DNA of 6,384 nt from Anaerolineales bacterium (lineage in GTDB: Bacteria; Chloroflexota; Anaerolineae; Anaerolineales; Villigracilaceae). The position numbers were made by a program, and so were the translations under genes. The number at the start of each line of letters is the position of its first letter. Position 1 is the first letter of the stretch. Positions 1-5,610 of this stretch are shown here, piece by piece. The DNA lies in the NCBI GenBank assembly GCA_028689195.1, contig JAQTWR010000160.1, forward strand, positions 1-6,384, read 5' to 3'. The notes beneath the pieces were generated by a model. That model had not been told where the DNA came from, did no database searches, and saw nothing but the letters and a program-made list of their open reading frames with translations.

Positions 1-1
1 T

Positions 2-496
2 CTAATCGTCGCCGCCGCCATCGCCGCCGCCATCGCCACCGCCGCCGCGGCTTCCACCGCCGCCGCCATCGCCACCGCCGCCGCCATTACGTTTCGGACC
101 TTGCACAACCGTAACCGGCAATTTCGATATGGAAACAACCTGTCCCGTCAAACTAACGTATACGAGATCGCGCGACGAAAAAGTAACAAGGTAGGTATCT
201 ACGCCGTTAAATTGGGTCACTTCCACGCTGTACAAATCGGTGCGACCAATCACCGAACTGGCGATTGCCGCCGCCTCTTCAGGCGTAACGTTGGGAACCG
301 CCGTAGGGGTCGGGAGTTGAACCGGCTCGGCGACAGCCACTTCCATTACGGGAGCCTGAGTCGCTTCCTGCACAACCGGCGCATCCGCCACTTGAGGGTT
401 ACTCACAACTTTTTGATATGCCGACGCGACGCCAAACAAAACGGCAAGCATGAACGCGGTCAATGCCGCCGAAATGAACAAGGTACTTTTACGCAT
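2..496 (-). CDS. Secreted PepSY-like domain protein with Gly/Asp-rich C-terminal tail (164 aa)
   Basis: Small exported protein of unknown role. Residues 1-26 form a Sec-type signal sequence: MRK, then a hydrophobic stretch ending in a VASA-like cleavage site before Tyr27. It could also stay as an N-terminal anchor. Residues 30-68 are a Pro/Val/Ala-rich linker. Residues 70-124 (VTPEEAAAIAS ... YLVTFSSRD-LVYVSLTGQVVSI) have the helix-then-strands pattern of a PepSY-type domain, a fold often found in secreted peptidase propeptides and envelope proteins. Residues 138-164 contain almost only Gly and Asp. I chose the ATG at 496 because AGGAG at 510-506 lies 9 nt upstream. The in-frame ATG at 505 would sit only 1 nt from that site and would add three residues. 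The TAG stop is at 4-2, so the gene is complete. It is divergent from the TPR gene at 991 across a 494 bp spacer. Function is not assignable; the PepSY assignment is by pattern only. Confidence 0.8.
   Translation of the reverse strand: MRKSTLFISAALTAFMLAVLFGVASAYQKVVSNPQVADAPVVQEATQAPVMEVAVAEPVQLPTPTAVPNVTPEEAAAIASSVIGRTDLYSVEVTQFNGVDTYLVTFSSRDLVYVSLTGQVVSISKLPVTVVQGPKRNGGGGGDGGGGGSRGGGGDGGGDGGGDD
5..85 (-). repeat. GGC/GAT codon repeat encoding the Gly-Asp tail
   Basis: On the coding (minus) strand this is an imperfect array of runs of GGC/GGT Gly codons broken by GAT or GAC, roughly 12-15 nt per unit, with one Ser-Arg interruption. It encodes residues 138-164. Near-identical codons, rather than mixed Gly codons, suggest recent expansion by replication slippage. 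Tail length may therefore vary between strains. Confidence 0.8.
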
Positions 497-505
497 GATA
501 ATCAT

Positions 506-510
506 CTCCT
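506..510 (-). promoter_or_regulatory. Shine-Dalgarno site that decides the start of the PepSY-like gene
   Basis: AGGAG on the minus strand, 9 nt upstream of the ATG at 496. It supports that start over the ATG at 505, which is only 1 nt away. It is one of only two good ribosome binding sites in the window. Confidence 0.7.
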
Positions 511-522
511 ATTTAGACTTTG

Positions 523-541
523 CCGCCAAGAAATTGGGCGG
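523..541 (-). other. Possible hairpin in the 5' leader of the PepSY-like gene
   Basis: On the minus strand CCGCC-(C)-AA pairs with TT-GGCGG around a TTTC loop: 7 bp with one bulged C. It ends about 12 nt upstream of the AGGAG site. It could influence translation or mRNA stability, but it is short and may be chance. Confidence 0.3.
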
Positions 542-633
542 TTATGAGATGTATGTCGCATTGGGTCTAAAAAGGTTATGGCGGAATTCCCCTGTATTCA
601 AAGAATCCCCCATTTGGGCTATCAACTCTCATC

Positions 634-657
634 TAGGATTAATTTACTCACTTTACG
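634..657 (+). repeat. Left arm of long-range inverted repeat
   Basis: TAGGATT followed directly by a 17 nt block containing TTTACTCAC and TTTACG. Its mirror image is at 948-920, where the same TAGGATT is followed by 5 extra bases (CGAAT) and then a 17 nt block matching this one at 15 of 17 positions. In total 22 of 24 aligned positions match. The arms bound a 315 bp segment. Relative to each flanking gene both arms read in the same sense, so they could be shared operators or the terminal inverted repeats of a small inserted element. Confidence 0.65.
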
Positions 658-687
658 CGCTTTAAACGTATCGCCCTGAGTAAAACC

Positions 688-706
688 ACCGCGCAAAAAA
701 CGCGGT
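688..706. repeat. Short hairpin ACCGCG / CGCGGT
   Basis: A perfect 6 bp inverted repeat with a 7 nt CAAAAAA loop. No U-tract follows it in either direction, so it is not a standard terminator. It lies inside the segment bounded by 634-657 and 920-948. Confidence 0.4.
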
Positions 707-732
707 TCAAAGCGAAAGGAACAAAAGATTCA

Positions 733-798
733 GCCACGAATTACGCGGATTATCACGGATAGATTCAAAAATTCGCGCAAATTAGCGAAATCCGCGGC
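733..798. repeat. Imperfect 28 bp-arm inverted repeat of CACGAATT/CGCGGATT type
   Basis: Arms 733-760 and 771-798 match at 19 of 28 positions after reverse complementing, with a 10 nt loop (761-770). Each arm is itself built of about 9-10 nt near-repeats, such as CACGAATTA, CGCGGATTA and TCACGGATA. From memory, degenerate spacer repeats of this kind are common in some environmental bacteria, but I cannot confirm copy number from one window. Confidence 0.55.
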
Positions 799-821
799 AA
801 AAATGATTTTGAAATTCCTTG

Positions 822-917
822 TTCCTTAGCAGCGGAGCGAAGGGTCTCCGAGATAATCATAGAGGTTATCACCTGCCCTAGCGGGCGGCGCTAGGGTCGC
901 CTCGCTCAGAACGACAT
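822..917. repeat. REP/MITE-like inverted-repeat element with AGCGNNGCGA cores
   Basis: AGCGGAGCGA at 831-840 is mirrored by AGCGAGGCGA read on the minus strand from 906 to 897, next to a GTCGTTCTG-like end (915-907 on the minus strand). This resembles the intergenic GTCATTCTGAGCG...GCGAAG repeats I recall from many bacterial genomes. Between the cores, GATAATC/GGTTATC (852-870) and a strong 8 bp hairpin (876-896) nest. It is probably a non-coding repeat copy. Confidence 0.5.
876..896. repeat. Perfect 8 bp-stem hairpin CCCTAGCG / CGCTAGGG
   Basis: The arms are 876-883 and 889-896 with a 5 nt GGCGG loop. It contains CTAG in both arms. There is no U-tract, so it is not an intrinsic terminator. 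It forms the tip of the larger inverted-repeat element at 822-917. Confidence 0.6.
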
Positions 918-919
918 TA

Positions 920-948
920 CGTAAGGTGAGTAATTTATTCGAATCCTA
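920..948 (-). repeat. Right arm of long-range inverted repeat
   Basis: On the minus strand from 948: TAGGATT, then CGAAT, then a 17 nt block ending ACTCACCTTACG. It mirrors 634-657 (22 of 24 aligned positions apart from the 5 nt insertion). It ends 42 nt upstream of the TPR start, just before that gene's likely -35 box. Confidence 0.65.
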
Positions 949-955
949 TTCGTTT

Positions 956-984
956 TCGACGATTTACTTAACAAGCTGTAAAAT
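956..984 (+). promoter_or_regulatory. Likely sigma70-type promoter of the TPR gene, giving a leaderless mRNA
   Basis: TCGACG at 956-961 (4 of 6 to TTGACA), a 17 bp spacer, and TAAAAT at 979-984 (5 of 6 to TATAAT). The -10 box ends 6 nt before the ATG at 991, so transcription would begin at or next to the start codon. The absence of a Shine-Dalgarno site fits leaderless translation. Confidence 0.55.
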
Positions 985-990
985 AAACCC

Positions 991-2889
991 ATGACAGAGG
1001 AATTCGAGCAAGACCATACCGACAACACGATGTTTCTGGATGCGGTCGCCGCGCTGCGAAAGGGAGACAAACCGCGCGCCAAAGAACTGCTGACCCTTCT
1101 ACTCAAAACAGACCAGAACAATCCGACCTATTGGATTTGGTTAAGCGCCGCAGTGGATAACGCCAAAGAGCGCGTCTACTGCCTGCAAACCGCGCTAAAA
1201 CTCGACCCCGAAAACAACACCGCGAAACGCGGTTTGATCCTGCTCGGCGCGCTCGCGCCCGACGAAACGATCACGCCGTTCATAACGAATCGTCCGCGCG
1301 CATGGGAAGAAAAACTGCTGCTCGCGCACGAAAAGCCAAAAGAAAAAGGCGCGAAGGCGCTTGCGAAAAATCCGGCAGTTCGTTTAGCGGGGATCGCGGC
1401 GCTTGTGGCTGGATTAGCCGCGGTTGTGGTATTTGGGTTTGTGCTTCCGCGCCAAACGCGCTATGTCGCGGCAAACACAAATACGCCGGGACCCTCGCCC
1501 ACGTTCACCGCAACGCCCACAGTATTTGGCGCGACAAGCGAACCGACGAAATTCTCCGCGGGTCCAGAACCCTTGTGGAAGAGCCTTCCCCAAACCTACA
1601 CGCCCACCGCCGTTTATGTGAACACGCCGCGCGCGGCACAATCCAGCGACCAATATCGCGTGGCGCAAGCCGCTTACGCAAAAAGCGATTGGGACGCCTA
1701 CATCTCCAGCATGAAGATGATTATTCCGCTCGAACCCAACGCAGCGGATATTCATTACTTAATCGGCGACGCCTATCGCTTCAAGGGAGAAGGCAAAAAC
1801 GCGATCAAAGCCTACAACGACGCGTTAAAGATCGACCCCAATTTTGGCGCGGCGTATTTGGGCTTGGCGCGCGCCCGCTTATTGGACGACCCAAAAGCGG
1901 ACGTCGAAGCCCTCTTTGACGAAGCCCTCAAACTCGACCCGAATTTCAGCGAAATCTACATGGAACGCGCGCGCTATTACATCTTCCACAACGACCCCAA
2001 ATCAGCCATCGTTGACCTAGACCGCGCAAACGAAATCACGCCCAACTCGCCCGAAGTGTACATGATGTACGCCAAAGCCTACATCGCGCTGGACGACAAA
2101 AAGAACGCGCTCAAAGCCGCAGAGAAGGCTTACTCGCTGGATATTACCGCGATGCCCGTTTATCAAATGCTCGGCGAGTTATATATCGAAAACGGACAAT
2201 ATAAACGCGCCATCGAAGCGCTCGATTTATACGCGGCATACGAAACCAAAGACGACCAAGCCTTCGCGTTATTAGGACGCGCTTATTTCGAGATGAAAGA
2301 CTACAAAGCCGCGCTGGAAAACCTCGATAAAGCTATGACGTTGAATCGCACGGGCTTGCGAAGGTTCTACGTCTATCGCGGACTCGCCAACCTTGAATTG
2401 AACAACATAGACCAAGCCGTCGCCGACCTTGAAAAAGCGGCGGAGACGGACAACAAGTCGTTTGATATTAATCTCGGTCTGGCGCGCGCGTATTTTATTC
2501 AAGAAAAATTCGGCAGCGCGTTCCTGAAGATAGAGCCAGCCAGAGCGTTTGCAGAGACGGACAAACAAATGGCGCTCGTCCTTTACTGGCGCGCGCTCAT
2601 CCAAGAAAAACGCGAAATGCCCAAAGACGCGGTCAAAGACTGGCAGGCGCTGCTGGCAATGGACGCAAACGCGATGACCGCCGAAATGCGCGCCGACGCC
2701 GAGAAACATCTCAAGACGATGATCACGCCGACCATTACGCCTACGCCCACAAAGACTCCCATACCGTCGAAGACGCCCATCCCTTCAAAGACTCCCGCGC
2801 CGACAAAGACTCCTATTCCTTCAAAGACCCCCGCTCCAACGAAGACTCCTATTCCTTCAAAAACGCCCGCGCCGACAAAAACGCCGTAA
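991..2889 (+). CDS. Membrane-anchored tetratricopeptide (TPR) repeat protein with Thr/Pro/Lys-rich tail (632 aa)
   Basis: A scaffold-type protein. Residues 14-85 are helical and include one TPR-like unit (about 44-76, ending ALKLDPEN). Residues 129-152 form a single transmembrane helix after a Lys/Arg-rich stretch (113-131), which puts the N-terminus in the cytoplasm and the rest outside. Residues 157-215 are a Thr/Pro-rich linker. Residues 221-558 hold about ten TPR units with a near-constant 34-residue period; several end in the typical LDPNF/IDPNF form. Residues 579-632 are a PSKTP/PTKTP tail. TPR units bind proteins or peptides, so a surface scaffold role is inferred; no catalytic motif is seen. 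The start at 991 is supported by a promoter whose -10 box ends 6 nt upstream, with no ribosome site. It is convergent with the glycosyltransferase. The partner is unknown, and adjacency to the PepSY-like gene does not prove a link. Confidence 0.9.
   Translation: MTEEFEQDHTDNTMFLDAVAALRKGDKPRAKELLTLLLKTDQNNPTYWIWLSAAVDNAKERVYCLQTALKLDPENNTAKRGLILLGALAPDETITPFITNRPRAWEEKLLLAHEKPKEKGAKALAKNPAVRLAGIAALVAGLAAVVVFGFVLPRQTRYVAANTNTPGPSPTFTATPTVFGATSEPTKFSAGPEPLWKSLPQTYTPTAVYVNTPRAAQSSDQYRVAQAAYAKSDWDAYISSMKMIIPLEPNAADIHYLIGDAYRFKGEGKNAIKAYNDALKIDPNFGAAYLGLARARLLDDPKADVEALFDEALKLDPNFSEIYMERARYYIFHNDPKSAIVDLDRANEITPNSPEVYMMYAKAYIALDDKKNALKAAEKAYSLDITAMPVYQMLGELYIENGQYKRAIEALDLYAAYETKDDQAFALLGRAYFEMKDYKAALENLDKAMTLNRTGLRRFYVYRGLANLELNNIDQAVADLEKAAETDNKSFDINLGLARAYFIQEKFGSAFLKIEPARAFAETDKQMALVLYWRALIQEKREMPKDAVKDWQALLAMDANAMTAEMRADAEKHLKTMITPTITPTPTKTPIPSKTPIPSKTPAPTKTPIPSKTPAPTKTPIPSKTPAPTKTP
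2743..2886 (+). repeat. Eight 18 bp tandem units encoding the PSKTP/PTKTP tail
   Basis: Residues 585-632 are eight hexapeptides: TPTKTP, IPSKTP twice, then APTKTP and IPSKTP alternating, ending APTKTP. From the fourth unit on, the DNA behaves as a 36 bp higher-order repeat (APTKTP-IPSKTP). Unit sequences differ only at a few third positions, suggesting slippage or unequal exchange. The tail resembles the disordered, possibly glycosylated Thr/Pro segments of surface proteins; that role is inference. Confidence 0.85.
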
Positions 2890-2894
2890 ATTTT

Positions 2895-2933
2895 CCCTCA
2901 TCCCCAAGCCCTTCCCCCATTTGGGGAAGGGAG
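2895..2933. repeat. C-rich hairpin repeat, copy A; possible bidirectional terminator
   Basis: CCCTCATCCCCAA followed by a perfect 9 bp stem, CCCTTCCCC (2909-2917) with GGGGAAGGG (2923-2931), around a CATTT loop. It lies 6 nt after the TPR stop codon and 8 nt before the end of the convergent glycosyltransferase, where a shared terminator would be expected. Neither strand has a U-tract right after the stem, so rho-independent termination is uncertain. A near-identical copy in inverse orientation lies at 4234-4195. Confidence 0.55.
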
Positions 2934-2940
2934 TTCCTAA

Positions 2941-4083
2941 TCACTTAATTACTTCCCCATAAAATTCCCCAGCCAATTTCATATTATGCTCATACGCCGC
3001 GCGCGTAGAGATGATTTCAGCATTGAGACCTGCCGCCTCGCGCCGCAGGTCTTCTCTTTCAATACCAAGCAGAATCGCGTCGGCGATGGATTGCGGGCTG
3101 CTTGAATCAACGAGCAAGCCGTTATGCGCGTGCGTGATCCACTCGCGGATGGATTCGAGATCGCCCGCGACGGGGAAACATCCGCACGCCATGCCTTCGA
3201 GCAGCGAGTTTGGCGTGCCGTCGTGAATGCTCGGCGAGACGACGATTTGCGCGCTGCGAAAAATTTTCGCCATTTCGGCGTGCGATACAGACGGATTCAA
3301 CGCGACGGCATGTTCGATATTTAATTCTTTGAGCCATTGAATAGCTTGCGCCTCGCCTTGCATGGACGCGCAGATAAATTTTGCGTCGGGGCGTTTTGCC
3401 AACACAAGCGGAATCGCTTTGAAGAAGGAATCATTGCGGACGTAGGCGCGAAATCCGCGCGGATTGATGACGATAGGTTCTTTGACCAATTCGGCGGGCG
3501 GATAGAAAACATCGCGGCGGATTCCGCCGTTGCCCGGCGCGACCAGAGTTGGCTTGTTTGAATCAAAGCTCCATTTCGCGGCGAGGCGAATATCGCGTTC
3601 GCAATCGGCGTGCAGGGCGCTGACGGCTTGCATGGTCTTGCGCGTGTAATAACTCATCAGCGGCGTGGACGGCGCGTGCAGCGTAAAGTCGTTTCCCCAA
3701 ACGGAGGCAATCAAAGGAATTTTTGTATTTGCCGTTGCGGCTAACATTCCTTCATAGGGAACGCGCAGCGCGTGGATTAAATCAGGTTGGACTTGCTGAA
3801 TGAAGGCGCGCAATTTTTTCGCGGAGCGGGGCAGCGTGAGGGGTCCGATCCATTGACGGATGCGGGTGCGAAAATTGACGGTCAGCGAAGCCGCGCTTTT
3901 GGGGCGTTGAGTCTGTTTGACGGCGCTAAACGCAACGGGGGTAAACTCCAATTTGGCGAGCGGGAATCCAATATCGCCTTGAAAGGTGGAGGCGAGATAA
4001 ATTTCGTCGCCGCGCTCGGCAAAGTAGCGAATCCAGTTTTGCGCGATGGGGGAACGGCTGTCAGCCACGAAGAGGATTTTCAT
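2941..4083 (-). CDS. GT4-family glycosyltransferase (GT-B fold, 380 aa)
   Basis: Likely transfers a sugar from a nucleotide-sugar donor during synthesis of a surface polysaccharide or glycoconjugate, at the cytoplasmic side of the membrane. It starts [17 protein letters not shown], the usual first strand of a GT-B N-domain. [12 protein letters not shown] at 101-112 and IASVWGNDF at 125-133 fit the acceptor half. The donor half includes [13 protein letters not shown] (206-218) and the hallmark [19 protein letters not shown] (283-301), which holds an EX7E-type motif with Asp288 in place of the first Glu and Glu296 as the second. A C-terminal HNGLLVD follows at 320-326. Length is normal for the family. 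There is no Shine-Dalgarno site, but a TATAAT box lies 11 nt upstream, so its leader would be only about 5 nt. It is divergent from the sugar-nucleotide dehydrogenase. Donor and acceptor cannot be named. Confidence 0.88.
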   Translation of the reverse strand: MKILFVADSRSPIAQNWIRYFAERGDEIYLASTFQGDIGFPLAKLEFTPVAFSAVKQTQRPKSAASLTVNFRTRIRQWIGPLTLPRSAKKLRAFIQQVQPDLIHALRVPYEGMLAATANTKIPLIASVWGNDFTLHAPSTPLMSYYTRKTMQAVSALHADCERDIRLAAKWSFDSNKPTLVAPGNGGIRRDVFYPPAELVKEPIVINPRGFRAYVRNDSFFKAIPLVLAKRPDAKFICASMQGEAQAIQWLKELNIEHAVALNPSVSHAEMAKIFRSAQIVVSPSIHDGTPNSLLEGMACGCFPVAGDLESIREWITHAHNGLLVDSSSPQSIADAILLGIEREDLRREAAGLNAEIISTRAAYEHNMKLAGEFYGEVIK

Positions 4084-4094
4084 AAGATTTATGA

Positions 4095-4100
4095 ATTATA
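4095..4100 (-). promoter_or_regulatory. Perfect -10 box (TATAAT) of the glycosyltransferase gene
   Basis: TATAAT on the minus strand, 11 nt upstream of the ATG at 4083. No convincing -35 box is found at 16-18 bp spacing. The expected transcription start, about 4088, would leave a leader of about 5 nt with no ribosome binding site. Confidence 0.5.
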
Positions 4101-4104
4101 CTCA

Positions 4105-4133
4105 TTGCTTGCAGCCGCAAGACATAGTATATT
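4105..4133 (+). promoter_or_regulatory. Candidate promoter of the UDP-sugar dehydrogenase gene
   Basis: TTGCTT (4105-4110, 3 of 6 to TTGACA), a 17 bp spacer, and TATATT (4128-4133, 5 of 6 to TATAAT). It overlaps the glycosyltransferase control region. It would give a leader of about 120 nt containing the C-rich hairpins. Confidence 0.4.
4108..4121. promoter_or_regulatory. Inverted repeat CTTGC-AGCC-GCAAG between divergent promoters
   Basis: 5 bp arms around AGCC, just upstream of the glycosyltransferase -10 box and within the -35/spacer of the opposing candidate promoter. The position suits an operator that controls both genes, but the arms are short and no regulator is identified. Confidence 0.3.
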
Positions 4134-4154
4134 TTGGCTGAAAGATATTACAAG

Positions 4155-4234
4155 CCCTCGCCCTAAATCCTCTCCCGTGGGGAGAGGGGACTCTGACTCC
4201 CTTCCTCCCTTGGGGGAAGGGTTGGGGATGAGGG
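4155..4234. repeat. Two C-rich hairpin repeats facing each other (copies C and B)
   Basis: Copy C (4155-4191, plus) reads CCCTCGCCCTAAAT followed by an 8 bp stem CCTCTCCC/GGGAGAGG (4169-4187, loop GTG). Copy B (4234-4195, minus) reads CCCTCATCCCCAACCCTTCC with a 7 bp stem CCCTTCC/GGAAGGG (4199-4221). Copy B matches copy A at 2895-2933 almost exactly over its first 24 nt, apart from one base. Together B and C form a larger palindrome with CCCTC and GAGGG ends. They lie in the presumed leader of the dehydrogenase gene. Confidence 0.65.
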
Positions 4235-4247
4235 AAAAACTAAACTT

Positions 4248-4254
4248 AAGAGGA
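4248..4254 (+). promoter_or_regulatory. Shine-Dalgarno site of the UDP-sugar dehydrogenase gene
   Basis: AAGAGGA, 6 nt upstream of the ATG at 4261. It fixes this start and rules out the long upstream in-frame extension that reads through the glycosyltransferase promoter and the C-rich repeats. Confidence 0.75.
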
Positions 4255-4260
4255 AATTCC

Positions 4261-5553
4261 ATGAAACAAATTTGTGTTGTCGGCGTTGGTTATGTTGGAT
4301 TGGTCACTGCGGCTTGTTTTGCCGATTTGGGCAACCGCGTGACTGCGCTGGATGTGGACGAACGGCGCGTTGAAAACCTCAAAAAAGGCGTCATGCCCAT
4401 TTACGAACCCGGTTTGGACGAGTTGGTGAAGCGTAACTTCAACGCTGGACGTATTACGTTTACGACGTCTTATAAAGAGGCGTTGAAGGACGCCGAGTAT
4501 GCGTTCATTGCCGTCGGCACGCCTTCGGGCGCGGACGGCGAGGCGGACTTGCAATATGTGGCGGCGGCGGCAAAATCCATTGCGGAAAATATGAGCGCGC
4601 AGCTGGTCATCATCAACAAGTCAACCGTTCCGATTGGGACGGGCGATTGGGTCGCGGATATTGTGAAGGGCGCGCAGCCCAAGCCGATTGACTTCGCGGT
4701 GGTTTCCTGCCCCGAATTTTTGCGCGAAGGCTCCGCGATTACCGACTTCACAAATCCGCACCGCACGGTGATCGGTTCGATGGATAAGGACGCGGCGAAC
4801 AAAGTGGCGCATTTGCATTTGCCCCTGCGCGCGCCGATTGTGATTACCGACCTCCGCACCGCAGAGATGATCAAGTACGCGAGCAACGCCTTCCTCGCCA
4901 CAAAGATTTCGTTTATGAACGAGTTGGCGGATTTGTGCGAACTCGTCGGCGCGGACGTGAAGGAAGTGGCGGCGGGCATGGGCTACGACGCGCGTATTGG
5001 TCGCTACTTTTTAGACGCGGGTCTCGGCTGGGGCGGTTCGTGCTTCCCGAAAGACGTCGAGGCGCTGGCGTACATGGCAAAGGAAAAGGGACTCAACCCG
5101 CGCATTTTGAACGACGTGATGAACGTCAATTATGACCGCCGCAAGGCTGCGGTGACGCGCCTCTCTGAGATGATTGGCGGCGTGAAAGGCAAAACCATCG
5201 GCTTGCTGGGATTGGCGTTCAAACCAAACACAGACGATATGCGCGACGCGCCGTCCATTGATATTGCGAACGAGTTGAACAAAGCGGGCGCGAAAGTGCG
5301 CGGATATGATCCCGTCGCCATGGATGTGGCGCGTCCGATTCTGCCTGCGGTGGAAATGTTCAACGACTCCTACGAAATGGCGAAAGGCTGCGACGCGCTC
5401 ATCGTCGTCACCGAATGGAACGAATTCAAAAACCTCGACCTTGCGAAGGTAAAAGACCTGCTCAACGCCCCCGTAATTTACGACGGGCGCAACATCTACG
5501 ACCCCCAATTGATGAAAGAAATGGGATTCGTCTATCGCGCTATTGGGCGGTAG
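4261..5553 (+). CDS. ugd: UDP-glucose/GDP-mannose dehydrogenase family protein, likely UDP-glucose 6-dehydrogenase (430 aa)
   Basis: Probably oxidises UDP-glucose to UDP-glucuronate using 2 NAD+ in the cytoplasm, supplying uronic acid donors for surface polysaccharide. The N-terminal Rossmann domain shows GVGYVG at 8-13 and an acidic strand end (ALDVD, Asp31) that suits [12 protein letters not shown] lies at 119-127, [10 protein letters not shown] at 150-159 (Glu152, Glu156), and MIKYASNAF at 203-211 (Lys205, Asn209). The catalytic motif [12 protein letters not shown] spans 254-265, with Cys261 as the thiohemiacetal nucleophile. The C-terminal UDP-binding domain has [16 protein letters not shown] (317-332) and GYDP (348-351). 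All expected active-site residues are present and the length is normal. The substrate could instead be another UDP-hexose; the family is certain, the exact sugar less so. A ribosome site 6 nt upstream fixes the start. It is divergent from the glycosyltransferase and 87 bp upstream of the methyltransferase. Confidence 0.93.
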   Translation: MKQICVVGVGYVGLVTAACFADLGNRVTALDVDERRVENLKKGVMPIYEPGLDELVKRNFNAGRITFTTSYKEALKDAEYAFIAVGTPSGADGEADLQYVAAAAKSIAENMSAQLVIINKSTVPIGTGDWVADIVKGAQPKPIDFAVVSCPEFLREGSAITDFTNPHRTVIGSMDKDAANKVAHLHLPLRAPIVITDLRTAEMIKYASNAFLATKISFMNELADLCELVGADVKEVAAGMGYDARIGRYFLDAGLGWGGSCFPKDVEALAYMAKEKGLNPRILNDVMNVNYDRRKAAVTRLSEMIGGVKGKTIGLLGLAFKPNTDDMRDAPSIDIANELNKAGAKVRGYDPVAMDVARPILPAVEMFNDSYEMAKGCDALIVVTEWNEFKNLDLAKVKDLLNAPVIYDGRNIYDPQLMKEMGFVYRAIGR

Positions 5554-5562
5554 TTGGCTAGA

Positions 5563-5605
5563 TCTCTAGTTGGCTGGTCTGCCAGTCAGATCAGCCAACT
5601 AGGGA
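5563..5605. repeat. Long hairpin (19 bp stem) between the dehydrogenase and methyltransferase genes
   Basis: The left arm 5563-5581 pairs with 5587-5605 around a CCAGT loop. The core CTAGTTGGCTG/CAGCCAACTAG is 11 bp perfect, and there are two G-T wobbles overall. TAGTTGGCT is also present as a direct copy at 5551-5559, overlapping the dehydrogenase TAG stop, and could pair with the same right arm as an alternative fold. No U-tract follows, so it is not a classical terminator. It may be a processing or stability element, or a repeat copy. Confidence 0.75.
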
Positions 5606-5610
5606 ACAGC

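Larger units (their letters stand above)
497..990. other. Divergent 494 bp intergenic region rich in inverted repeats
   Basis: I see no credible gene here; the open frames crossing it lack start signals and recognisable protein features. It holds the control regions of the PepSY-like gene (minus) and the TPR gene (plus). It also holds four inverted-repeat structures listed separately: 634-657 with 920-948, 688-706, 733-798, and 822-917 with an inner hairpin at 876-896. It is more AT-rich at both edges than the flanking genes. Confidence 0.75.

Noticed and set aside
573..601. Possible PepSY-gene promoter TTGAAT (601-596) with TAACCT (578-573) on the minus strand
   Set aside because: The spacing is 17 bp but the -10 box matches only 3 of 6 positions, so it is too weak to annotate. 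The nearby GGAATTCC palindrome (583-590) is short and may be chance.
607..618. 12 nt CCCCCATTTGGG identical to 2914-2925 inside C-rich copy A
   Set aside because: The rest of the C-rich element is absent at 607-618, and a simple C-A-T-G run of this length could recur by chance in repeat-rich spacers.
101..665. Plus-strand open frames opposite the PepSY-like gene
   Set aside because: They lack ribosome sites and any recognisable protein pattern. They are Arg/Asn-rich antisense shadows of the signal-bearing minus-strand gene.
2909..2931. Classical rho-independent terminator
   Set aside because: The stem is strong, but no U-tract follows on either strand, so I list it as a repeat with possible terminator function only.
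3787..4260. Upstream in-frame extension of the dehydrogenase reading frame
   Set aside because: It overlaps the glycosyltransferase gene antisense and then crosses promoters and C-rich repeats. The ribosome site and the conserved [13 protein letters not shown] start at 4261 fix the true N-terminus.
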